From the NCBI GenBank assembly GCA_023135995.1, contig JAGLRY010000248.1:1-7547 (forward strand): a DNA stretch of 7,547 bases, read 5' to 3'. A program made the position numbers and the translations under genes. The stretch is from Candidatus Aminicenantota bacterium. Its GTDB lineage: Bacteria; Acidobacteriota; Aminicenantia; Aminicenantales; Aminicenantaceae. Positions 1 through 5,078 of this stretch are shown one piece after another. The notes beneath the pieces are model-generated. The model did not search any database, had not been told where the DNA came from, and saw only the letters and a program-made list of their open reading frames with translations. Each line of letters begins with the position of its first letter. Positions within the stretch are counted from its first letter, which is position 1.

Positions 1-28
1 TATCGGCAGTTTTTACGAATAATCCGTC

Positions 29-463
29 TTAGAAGGCGAAACTGAAACCGAACCGATACCCAGTCTCCTCCCCTCTCTGCAAGGGATAGACAACTTCCCA
101 AGAGAGGAACCATACCCTTGTGCCCAAGGTCATGTAGGGGAATTGATATCCGTGGTTCCGCGAGAACTGCCAACCCCCTCCCCCATAAAACCAGAATATC
201 CAAAATTTGCGCGGGATCATGTATGCGGCTCCCCCCTGGAAGTACAGGTCCTCATTGGAACCCACATAATCCACATTTCCGGTGAAATAAAAACCGTGAA
301 CCACCTGACGTTTATATCCCACGCTCACAGGATAAATGACAAAAGAGAATGTCAAATAATTATCGGAGGGTTGATTCTTTTTAGAGCTCGCCAATACGTC
401 ATCGATGCAAATACCCATCATCAAAAGACTTACTAAGCTGATAATCATCACAGCCTTTTTCAT
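29..463 (-). CDS. small secreted beta-barrel-like outer-membrane protein
   Basis: The 144-residue product starts with a Sec signal peptide: MKK, a hydrophobic stretch at about 4-20, and a likely cut after VLA (residue 25). The mature part alternates polar and aromatic residues in short strands (about 37-50, 54-66, 72-82, 86-100, 107-127, 134-144) with Gly-rich turns such as GGGG at 94-97. It ends GYRFGFSFAF, with the C-terminal Phe typical of barrels inserted by BamA. Length and pattern suit a small outer-membrane barrel, but I recognise no named family and cannot state its cargo or function. The start is secure: AGGAGG (474-469) lies 5 nt before the ATG. A Cys at residue 19 is not in a proper lipobox (the preceding residue is Ile), so a lipoprotein is unlikely. 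The gene appears monocistronic behind a sigma-54 type promoter and a repeat-filled leader. Downstream sequence in the window is too short to show a terminator. Confidence 0.72.
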   Translation of the reverse strand: MKKAVMIISLVSLLMMGICIDDVLASSKKNQPSDNYLTFSFVIYPVSVGYKRQVVHGFYFTGNVDYVGSNEDLYFQGGAAYMIPRKFWIFWFYGGGGWQFSRNHGYQFPYMTLGTRVWFLSWEVVYPLQRGEETGYRFGFSFAF

Positions 464-470
464 TCTCTCC

Positions 471-560
471 TCCTAAATCTTGTTTGATCTTGCTAAATCC
501 TGCTTAATCTCGATAGATATTGTTTAATCCTTTTTAATCCTGCTCAATCCTGTTTGCTTC
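471..560 (-). repeat. degenerate 10-bp tandem repeat array in the 5' leader of the barrel gene
   Basis: Read on the minus strand, the region falls into consecutive 10-bp blocks: GAAGCAAACA, GGATTGAGCA, GGATTAAAAA, GGATTAAACA, ATATCTATCG, AGATTAAGCA, GGATTTAGCA, AGATCAAACA, AGATTTAGGA. The consensus is RGATTAARCA. The phase is kept at exactly 10 bp for nine units, with only the fifth strongly diverged. The last unit runs directly into the Shine-Dalgarno of the gene ending at 29. The array lies between the predicted sigma-54 start site and the RBS, so it should be transcribed. Its function is unknown. Confidence 0.8.
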
Positions 561-586
561 TATTCCTGTCCAAGATAAAAACCTAA

Positions 587-603
587 TGCAATCTGCGTGC
601 CAA
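587..603 (-). promoter_or_regulatory. sigma-54 (RpoN) -24/-12 promoter for the small barrel gene
   Basis: The minus strand reads TTGGCACGCAGATTGCA, which matches the RpoN consensus TGGCACG-N4-TTGCA at every defined base and has the exact GG-to-GC spacing. The start site should fall about 12 nt beyond the GC, near 576. That gives a leader of about 112 nt before the ATG at 463. Such promoters need an enhancer-binding activator, so expression should be conditional. Confidence 0.75.
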
Positions 604-650
604 ATCATTCTATCAGAACAGTCAGCTTAGATTTTGTATCCATAAGGGGA

Positions 651-666
651 CAATTGATAACACTTG
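651..666. promoter_or_regulatory. possible activator site upstream of the sigma-54 promoter
   Basis: CAATTGATAACACTTG is a near-palindrome: arms CAATTG and CACTTG match at 5 of 6 positions around ATAA. It starts about 48 bp upstream of the -24 element, where enhancer-binding proteins often bind. The assignment rests only on symmetry and position. Confidence 0.25.
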
Positions 667-758
667 ATTGAAAAACACATCTTCCTATTAACACCTATTT
701 TGTAAATTTTCTTGACAGTAGTAATACAATTTTCGGGATGGATGCGCCCATCACTTTA

Positions 759-782
759 GTTATTAGGGACGTTATTAGGGAC
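759..782 (+). repeat. perfect 12-bp tandem duplication
   Basis: GTTATTAGGGAC occurs twice back to back. The second copy runs into AGGCCACAGG, giving the string GGGACAGGCCACAG at 778-791, which recurs imperfectly in inverted orientation at 1033-1046. Confidence 0.7.
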
Positions 783-1046
783 AGGCCACAGGAAATCATT
801 GATTTATTTATAGTTAAGATAATTTTGTTGTTAAAAATCGATCTTAGATAAGGTTTTTTCGCACCAAAATCGCCTGTCTAAGAAGGAAAAACAAAAAGCA
901 CAAACCACACAAGAAATTAGAACTGAAAGAAGAACAAGTTTCTTAGAGCGCTTATTTTCACCCCCAAAAAGATATTTTAAGGCCAAAATAGCATCTTTTT
1001 TTAGCGTTATTTTATTTATTTTCAAATAGATGTCGTGGCCCGACCC
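778..1046. repeat. AT-rich gap segment bounded by imperfect inverted GGGACAGGCCAC motifs
   Basis: The left edge (778-791) is GGGACAGGCCACAG. The right edge, read on the minus strand (1046-1033), is GGGTCGGGCCACGA, identical at 10 of 14 positions and in inverted orientation. The interior is very AT-rich and has no credible gene. It contains an AT hairpin at 966-1000 with arms AAAAAGAT and ATCTTTTT plus ATTTT and AAAAT, loop AAGGCC and a 3-nt bulge. The segment could be a decayed REP- or MITE-like unit. Together with the flanking promoter and repeat features, this accounts for most of the gap between 464 and 1125. Confidence 0.3.
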
Positions 1047-1106
1047 CATTTTATGAACCATTTTTGAAAAAAAATTAATTATTCTCTTAATCTATGCTTT
1101 AAACTT

Positions 1107-1115
1107 TGCTACAAT
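1107..1115 (+). promoter_or_regulatory. extended -10 promoter directly in front of the PilZ gene
   Basis: TGCTACAAT is an extended -10 (TGN followed by TACAAT, one mismatch to TATAAT). No good -35 is visible at 16-18 bp, which extended -10 promoters tolerate. The start site should be near 1121-1122, only 4-5 nt before the ATG at 1126. Confidence 0.45.
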
Positions 1116-1125
1116 CTTGGTAGTT

Positions 1126-1479
1126 ATGTATGACGTCAAGATAAGAATCACACGCCCATGGGGAAAAAGGAAATCTGATTCCCCTCAAAAAAAGAAAAAA
1201 TCCGACAGACGAAAATATCCGCGTGTCGATTTTATAAGAAAAGCAAGCTACCAATTATCCAAGTCTTCTCGGTTTGGAATCTTCACCCAAGACATCAGCC
1301 AGACCGGGATGTGCCTCCTTCTCGATAACGAAGTCTCCCCCGGCATAATCCTCGAGCTCAATTTTGAGCTGCCAGGACAATCATACAAACCCATAGATAC
1401 GCTCGCCGAGGTCATCTGGCAAGACAACTACCTCACTGGCGTCAAATTTATCTCATCTCCGACTGAAAGCACCATCTGA
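1126..1479 (+). CDS. PilZ-domain protein, probable c-di-GMP receptor
   Basis: A 117-residue cytoplasmic protein consisting of a basic, Lys-rich N-terminus (about 1-28) and a single PilZ domain (about 29-112). Both ligand signatures are present: RxxxR as R29-K-Y-P-R33, and D/NxSxxG as D56-I-S58-Q-T-G61. The conserved end of the fold follows as VIWQDN...TGVKFI. Single-domain PilZ proteins bind cyclic di-GMP and pass the signal to a partner. The partner here is unknown and no motility or polysaccharide gene is nearby. The frame can be extended to a TTG at 1117, but that codon overlaps the region just after the -10. The ATG at 1126 is preferred although it has no clear Shine-Dalgarno, so the mRNA is probably leaderless or nearly so. 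The gene is convergent with the serine hydrolase, leaving 30 bp between their stop codons and no obvious terminator. Confidence 0.88.
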   Translation: MYDVKIRITRPWGKRKSDSPQKKKKSDRRKYPRVDFIRKASYQLSKSSRFGIFTQDISQTGMCLLLDNEVSPGIILELNFELPGQSYKPIDTLAEVIWQDNYLTGVKFISSPTESTI

Positions 1480-1509
1480 AGACTTAATCTCTCAAACAAA
1501 GCCTAAAAC

Positions 1510-3258
1510 CTAGTCTAAGAAATTGCCACTGTAAAACTCTGCCACTGCAACCATATGCGAGATATCATAGTGGTTCGAATCGCTGAAACGAATAGCGATC
1601 ACTCCACTGGGAAGGATGACCACAAAATTGCCGCCATGCCCGTTCATTGACGGAACGGTCACAACGTCGATAGACAATCCGATATTATTGATCCACATGG
1701 AGTGGAGATATTCCTGAGGCAATCCGTATGCGCTTCCCGCGTCATACCCTGCTCTGAATGTTCGATAGAGGGCCTCCTTCACTCTGAATTCGTTCAACAC
1801 CTGCTTTCCCCTAAGCTCACCTTCGTTGTGCAGTAATCGGCCGATCATAGCCGCCTCGATGACAGTCGGATAGCTCCCCCAACCCATAACGGGTGTGCCC
1901 AACGTGCCATCGCTCTCGATTGTCCTGGCGAGAGGCAAGTGCGGAATACCTAACGGCCTCAGCACGTTCTTTTTGACCATCAACCAAAAATCCACATCAG
2001 GCCCTTCCATGGCTTTGACGTACTGGTTGAGTGCATAGGAGAGGACAAACGTGTTGGTGGAAGCATAATTGAATGTCGTCCCCGGCGCCGGCGCTGCATC
2101 GGGGAGAACATTAATAGCTGCAATTTTATCCTCTTCTGTCCGCGCATAGATAAAAGGGACAATATTCTCTCCTGTCTCTCCTCCCTGCGTCCCAGTTGCC
2201 ATACAGAAGGCATCCTCAATGGTCACTCCCTGCCATCCGGGATGATCAGCCAAACCAGGAACATAATCCACAATTTTTTCATCGAATATATCCTCCCCAT
2301 ATCTCTCAGCCGCAAAAAACATGGATAGCCCCATTGCCAATGACTTGGTGACGGAAAATACCCCATGGCGCATCTCTAAAGGATAGGGATAAGGACCGCT
2401 CCTTGTATATGCAGGCTGGATATAAAGTTGGCCATCCAAGAACAGCGCCGCTGTGCTGACTTCCTCAGGGAGCAATCCCCCTCTAAAAAAATCTTCAGTG
2501 AACCCACCCAGAGGCAAATCGTTCCAAGCCCGAACCGGAGGCCGCGCTGCAAGCTCTTTCTCAAAATCGAGAATCTGCTGCTCCGCATCTTCAAAATAGC
2601 TCGGAGAATACCTCACAGGGATCATTGCCCTAAAATTTGCGATCTGATAGCCATCAACAGGGGCAGTCTCCTGGGTGATCTGGATGGCCACATCAGATAT
2701 CTCAGATGAATTATAAACAAAGGTGGCCAGACCATTCCGTGCCTGGCCGATGTAGTTGTCCGTGAATGTGAATGGGAAGGACGCCCGAGAATAGCCATTA
2801 TCCCCCGGCTCCTGCCAAACTCGTCCCGGAGACACGATGATATTCCAGAAGCTGTTCTGCTGATCTCCACACAAAATGATGCCTCTGTAAAAGGGAATGA
2901 GACATTCGCCGTAGCTAATCACATAAACGGAAAATGCGGGGAAGAACCTCATCCCGCTCCCCAACCAATTGCTGTCGGAATGATTCGTGTCCATAGCGGT
3001 CTCTCGAAAATGTATCTCCCCAGAAAGCTGATGGACCGGTGGCGTAGTGCTGCCTATTGGCATGAAATAGTCGTTGTGCACCAATTCCGGAAAGTTCCCA
3101 TTCATAAGGTCATCGAAAGTCAGCTTGTCTCTTAATCCTTGTGGAGGCTCAATACGTGTATTATCTTGAGACTCTGCGACCGCACTTGTGTTGCCGGTTG
3201 AGAGGAAGACTAGCACTAGCAGGACTATGAAAATTTTTATCCTGATATCCGTTCGCAT
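1510..3258 (-). CDS. secreted serine hydrolase, class C beta-lactamase/esterase fold
   Basis: A 582-residue exported protein. The signal peptide has RTDIRIK, a hydrophobic core at 9-20 and a likely cut after AVA at 28. Residues of about 30-260 form an N-terminal region I do not recognise. The beta-lactamase-type domain (PF00144 family, which also holds D-Ala-D-Ala carboxypeptidases and esterases) occupies about 265-575. Its motifs are S302-V-T-K305 (SxxK nucleophile and base), Y398-A-S400 (YxN/YxS-type tyrosine) and H541-G-G543 in the KTG position. An intact triad suggests an active enzyme, but the substrate cannot be read; an esterase or peptidase is as likely as a beta-lactamase. It is clearly longer than typical class C enzymes because of the N-terminal extension. 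Three consecutive ATGs occur. GAAGGAG (3272-3266) lies 7 nt from the third (3258) but only 1 nt from the first (3264), so 3258 is chosen. The gene follows the OmpW-like gene by about 120 bp and may be read from the same promoter. Confidence 0.85.
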   Translation of the reverse strand: MRTDIRIKIFIVLLVLVFLSTGNTSAVAESQDNTRIEPPQGLRDKLTFDDLMNGNFPELVHNDYFMPIGSTTPPVHQLSGEIHFRETAMDTNHSDSNWLGSGMRFFPAFSVYVISYGECLIPFYRGIILCGDQQNSFWNIIVSPGRVWQEPGDNGYSRASFPFTFTDNYIGQARNGLATFVYNSSEISDVAIQITQETAPVDGYQIANFRAMIPVRYSPSYFEDAEQQILDFEKELAARPPVRAWNDLPLGGFTEDFFRGGLLPEEVSTAALFLDGQLYIQPAYTRSGPYPYPLEMRHGVFSVTKSLAMGLSMFFAAERYGEDIFDEKIVDYVPGLADHPGWQGVTIEDAFCMATGTQGGETGENIVPFIYARTEEDKIAAINVLPDAAPAPGTTFNYASTNTFVLSYALNQYVKAMEGPDVDFWLMVKKNVLRPLGIPHLPLARTIESDGTLGTPVMGWGSYPTVIEAAMIGRLLHNEGELRGKQVLNEFRVKEALYRTFRAGYDAGSAYGLPQEYLHSMWINNIGLSIDVVTVPSMNGHGGNFVVILPSGVIAIRFSDSNHYDISHMVAVAEFYSGNFLD

Positions 3259-3291
3259 CATCATACTCCTTCAAATTAAATTGGGACGCCT

Positions 3292-3311
3292 CACGCTAAT
3301 GGAACACGCTA
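3292..3311. repeat. short direct repeat CACGCTA x2
   Basis: CACGCTA occurs at 3292-3298 and 3305-3311, 13 bp apart, just upstream of the serine hydrolase RBS. It may be a regulator site or chance. The rest of this roughly 115-bp gap shows no convincing promoter or terminator. Confidence 0.2.
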
Positions 3312-3380
3312 GGACAGAGAATGTGTTATCTGGATATTCCTGCGGCTAAAAATAATCCTACAACTCTAAAATTTTTCACA

Positions 3381-4265
3381 TCAAAAGCTGAATTTGACTC
3401 CCACTTTAAAGACAACTCCCGAAAAGCTGATCTCTACTTTCCTGACATTCCGATAGTCGGGGTTTGATGGTTCTTCGTCTGATAATTCAAGGTTAGGATA
3501 ATACTTGCCAGTGTCCTCCTCATATTCCTCAACATACCAGAAAGTTCCCGTCTCCCTATCAGTCCCTAAGGCATTCCTATAAACGTTTTCAACATCCCAG
3601 TTCTTCAAATTGACATACCTTCCCGTCCCTTCCAAGAATAGGGTAACGCTATCTGATAGGCTATACTCAAAGCCCAAGCCCCCTTGAAAACCGAATCCAC
3701 TGTCCTTGGCTGTCCCTTCATTTTCCTCCCAGACGGTGATGCCCAACAATTCATTCTCCTGGCGGATATGGTAGTCCCAAGTGGCAAAATAGTACCCAAC
3801 ACCGCCCTTCACATAGGCATTCATCTTTGATGCGACCGGGAGATTGTAGTATCCGTTCAGTGTGATAGGAACAGCCTTATAGACCGGTTCCCATTCAAAC
3901 GAGACTCTCGCATAAGTTCCGATCTGGAGCTCGGCACCACTTTCAATGGATTTCCGGATGTAACCAACTCCCAAGCCAATGCCCCAGCGCTCGGTGAAGC
4001 TGTAAACAAACTCACCCTCAAACTCAGGTCCCCACTTCGCGTTCTTAATCTCTCCTGAGGTTGAAGCTCCGGCTAGCCTTGCAATATCAGACAGTTGCTC
4101 GTTCAACCCATCCGCAACCGCAGTGAGATCTCCCCCCGATATGCTGCCGTATCCTCCCGAAACCTTCAGGGTGAACTTCTTGTAAGAGTCCTGAGCCAAT
4201 CCTGGTGAAGCCATAAGGAAAACACACAGGACGGCTGCCAAAACGATAATTGTTCCTTTTTTCAT
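3381..4265 (-). CDS. outer-membrane beta-barrel protein, OmpW/OmpA-like
   Basis: A 294-residue protein with a clear Sec signal peptide: MKK, hydrophobic 5-18, cut after GLA at 24. The mature part consists of alternating amphipathic strands (for example FTLKVSGGYGS 31-41, PEFEGEFVYSF 80-90, WGIGLGVGYIR 94-104, AYVKGGVGYYF 150-160, GFGFQGGLGFEYSL 190-203, VTLFLEGTGRYV 207-218, VFKVGVKFSF 285-294). It ends in Phe, the outer-membrane assembly signal. The spacing resembles an eight-stranded barrel of the OMP_b-brl/OmpW type. An acidic stretch at about 244-270 (EEYEEDTG...LSDEEPSNPD) probably forms a long loop. No specific substrate can be inferred. Start: AAGGAG (4278-4273) lies 7 nt before the ATG. 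A sigma-54 type promoter lies about 130 bp upstream, and the serine hydrolase gene follows on the same strand. Its SD context (ATTTAGAAGGAG) closely matches that of the small barrel gene (ATTTAGGAGGAG). Confidence 0.85.
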   Translation of the reverse strand: MKKGTIIVLAAVLCVFLMASPGLAQDSYKKFTLKVSGGYGSISGGDLTAVADGLNEQLSDIARLAGASTSGEIKNAKWGPEFEGEFVYSFTERWGIGLGVGYIRKSIESGAELQIGTYARVSFEWEPVYKAVPITLNGYYNLPVASKMNAYVKGGVGYYFATWDYHIRQENELLGITVWEENEGTAKDSGFGFQGGLGFEYSLSDSVTLFLEGTGRYVNLKNWDVENVYRNALGTDRETGTFWYVEEYEEDTGKYYPNLELSDEEPSNPDYRNVRKVEISFSGVVFKVGVKFSF

Positions 4266-4393
4266 ACGATCACTCCTTCTAAATTTAGGATCATCAAACT
4301 TTATGGAAAACTCCCATCAAATTTATTCACTGTTCATATTGACGAGGTAAGGTTCATACGACTTGTCTCCTTTACTCATAGGTCATATTCATC

Positions 4394-4410
4394 TGCAATA
4401 TCTATGCCAA
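4394..4410 (-). promoter_or_regulatory. sigma-54 (RpoN) -24/-12 promoter for the OmpW-like gene
   Basis: The minus strand reads TTGGCATAGATATTGCA. Against TGGCACG-N4-TTGCA it has exact spacing, an intact -12 TTGCA and TGGCA at -24; only the following CG is replaced by TA. The start site should be near 4383, giving a leader of about 118 nt, similar to that of the other barrel gene. Confidence 0.6.
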
Positions 4411-4461
4411 TACATCATTTATGGGTAAAGAGGGCGGCTCCATCGACCACAGCGTAAATAA

Positions 4462-4478
4462 TGTTCACATGTGTAACA
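4462..4478. promoter_or_regulatory. palindromic candidate activator or repressor site
   Basis: TGTTCACATGTGTAACA contains the perfect palindrome CACATGTG flanked by TGTT and AACA, offset by one base. It begins about 52 bp upstream of the -24 element of the OmpW-like gene, a normal enhancer position. It is also about 35 bp upstream of a plus-strand TTGACA. It does not match CRP or FNR consensus. Confidence 0.3.
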
Positions 4479-4511
4479 CACACCGTCCGAATCCGGCACA
4501 ACCACGATGAG

Positions 4512-4541
4512 TTGACACCTCCCCTCTTTCCTTGATATTCT
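4512..4541 (+). promoter_or_regulatory. possible sigma-70 promoter for the Tat-signal relic
   Basis: TTGACA (4512-4517) and TATTCT (4536-4541) are separated by 18 bp. An inverted pair, CCCCTCT (4521-4527) and AGAGGGG (4557-4563), spans the -10 and could be an operator or leader hairpin. The perfect -35 is the main support. Confidence 0.3.
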
Positions 4542-4637
4542 TTTCCCAGTCAAATTAGAGGGGAAGATCATGACAATTCAATGCCCAAAGGGATAGAGTC
4601 TGAAAGGCTGCTGATACAAAGATAAAGGAGGATTCCG

Positions 4638-4733
4638 ATGATCAACCAAGAATTAAAATCAGCTTCAAGCCGAAGACAATTCCTATCCTAGAAGTCAGGA
4701 TCACTGTAATCACCGCTGGGTGTGGGAGGGTGG
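4638..4733 (+). pseudogene. relic of a gene starting with a twin-arginine (Tat) signal peptide
   Basis: AAAGGAGG (4624-4631) lies 6 nt before an ATG at 4638 that opens MINQELKSASSRRQFLS, then a TAG at 4689. SRRQFL is the Tat motif (S-R-R-x-F-L). Reading past the stop in the same frame gives KSGSL, a TAA at 4707, then SPLGVGGW, which looks like the rest of a Tat signal h-region (compare the common pattern RRxFLKxSG...LGxGG). After that the frame runs into the tRNA gene on the other strand, so no mature protein remains. The best reading is the 5' end of a former Tat-exported enzyme, broken by two stop codons and truncated. A functional 17-residue peptide is possible but less likely, and readthrough would need two different stop codons to be decoded. 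Confidence 0.4.
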
Positions 4734-4743
4734 AAATTAGAGT

Positions 4744-4821
4744 TGGCACCCCTGGCCGGACTCGAACCGGCGACACACGGATTAGGAATCCGTTGCTCTA
4801 TCCATACTGAGCTACAGGGGT
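4744..4821 (-). tRNA. tRNA-Arg (anticodon CCT)
   Basis: The minus strand folds fully: acceptor ACCCCTG pairs with CAGGGGT, D-stem GCTC/GAGC, anticodon stem ACGGA/TCCGT around loop TTCCTAA (anticodon CCT, reading AGG), a 5-nt variable loop, and T-arm GCCGG-TTCGAGT-CCGGC. The discriminator is G and CCA is encoded. The 78-nt length includes CCA. Position 1 is A, paired with T of the 3' arm. Confidence 0.97.
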
Positions 4822-4892
4822 ACTTAATCCTCTCTTTCGCTCATTCCGCCTAACCTCTTTTACTGGACTTCTAATACGAAAGAGTGAATAAC

Positions 4893-4922
4893 AGTGTAGC
4901 AGAATTGGAGAGAATAATTCAA
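4893..4922 (-). promoter_or_regulatory. sigma-70 promoter for tRNA-Arg
   Basis: On the minus strand, TTGAAT (4922-4917) is followed 18 bp later by TACACT (4898-4893), preceded by TGC to make an extended -10. The start site would lie about 65 nt upstream of the mature tRNA 5' end. The -10 resembles that of the PilZ gene (TGCTACAAT). Confidence 0.5.
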
Positions 4923-4933
4923 TTCAAAAGATA

Positions 4934-5059
4934 CTGTGTCACAGATCGGTCCACTCGGGGAGTGGACCCTACATAAAAAAGGGGACTGTCACCTTTTTGT
5001 CTTACCCCTTGAAAAAGGGGACTGTCACCTTTTTGCGGTCCTTTCGGGGAACAGACCCT
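4934..5059. repeat. cluster of five palindromic units (REP/BIME-like)
   Basis: In order: CTGTG-T-CACAG (4934-4944); a hairpin with arms GGTCCACT and AGTGGACC around loop CGGGG (4948-4968); two identical 24-bp direct repeats (4976-4999 and 5012-5035); and a second hairpin with arms GGTCCTTT and AACAGACC around the same CGGGG loop (5037-5057). Each 24-bp repeat is a near-palindrome, with AAAAAGG and CCTTTTT around GGACTGTCA and a GAC-T-GTC centre. The block sits between the end of the channel gene and the tRNA promoter and has no coding potential. The A/T-flanked units could also act as terminators for the minus-strand operon. Confidence 0.75.
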
Positions 5060-5078
5060 TCATTTGAAATTCAATACT

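Noticed and set aside
143..436. 97-codon plus-strand ORF opposite the small barrel gene
   Set aside because: Lies inside a well-supported gene with signal peptide, strong SD and sigma-54 promoter; no SD of its own.
712..730. TTGACA followed by TACAAT as a sigma-70 promoter
   Set aside because: The spacing is only 7 bp; nothing like a -10 is present at 16-18 bp.
831..1061. 76-codon minus-strand ORF with one hydrophobic segment
   Set aside because: No Shine-Dalgarno, very AT-rich, and it overlaps a hairpin and the inverted repeat end near 1033-1046; no recognisable family. Probably chance, though a small membrane peptide cannot be fully excluded.
3340..3362. Possible -24/-12 site ahead of the serine hydrolase
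   Set aside because: Only the bare GG-N10-GC spacing fits; the flanking bases do not match TGGCA or TTGC.
4323..4379. 18-codon minus-strand ORF (MSKGDKSYEPYLVNMNSE) in the leader of the OmpW-like gene
   Set aside because: It lies inside the predicted leader but lacks a convincing SD, and so short an ORF is likely by chance.
4570..4596. 8-codon leader peptide ORF (MTIQCPKG) before the Tat relic
   Set aside because: Too short and without attenuation structure or a run of regulatory codons.
4638..4691. Pyrrolysine (TAG) readthrough to give an intact Tat protein
   Set aside because: A TAA follows six codons later and the frame then runs antisense through the tRNA gene, so readthrough would not yield a protein.
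4948..4968. GGTCCACT/AGTGGACC hairpin as an intrinsic terminator
   Set aside because: The stem is strong but is not followed by a T-run on either strand at the proper distance; better explained as part of the palindrome cluster.
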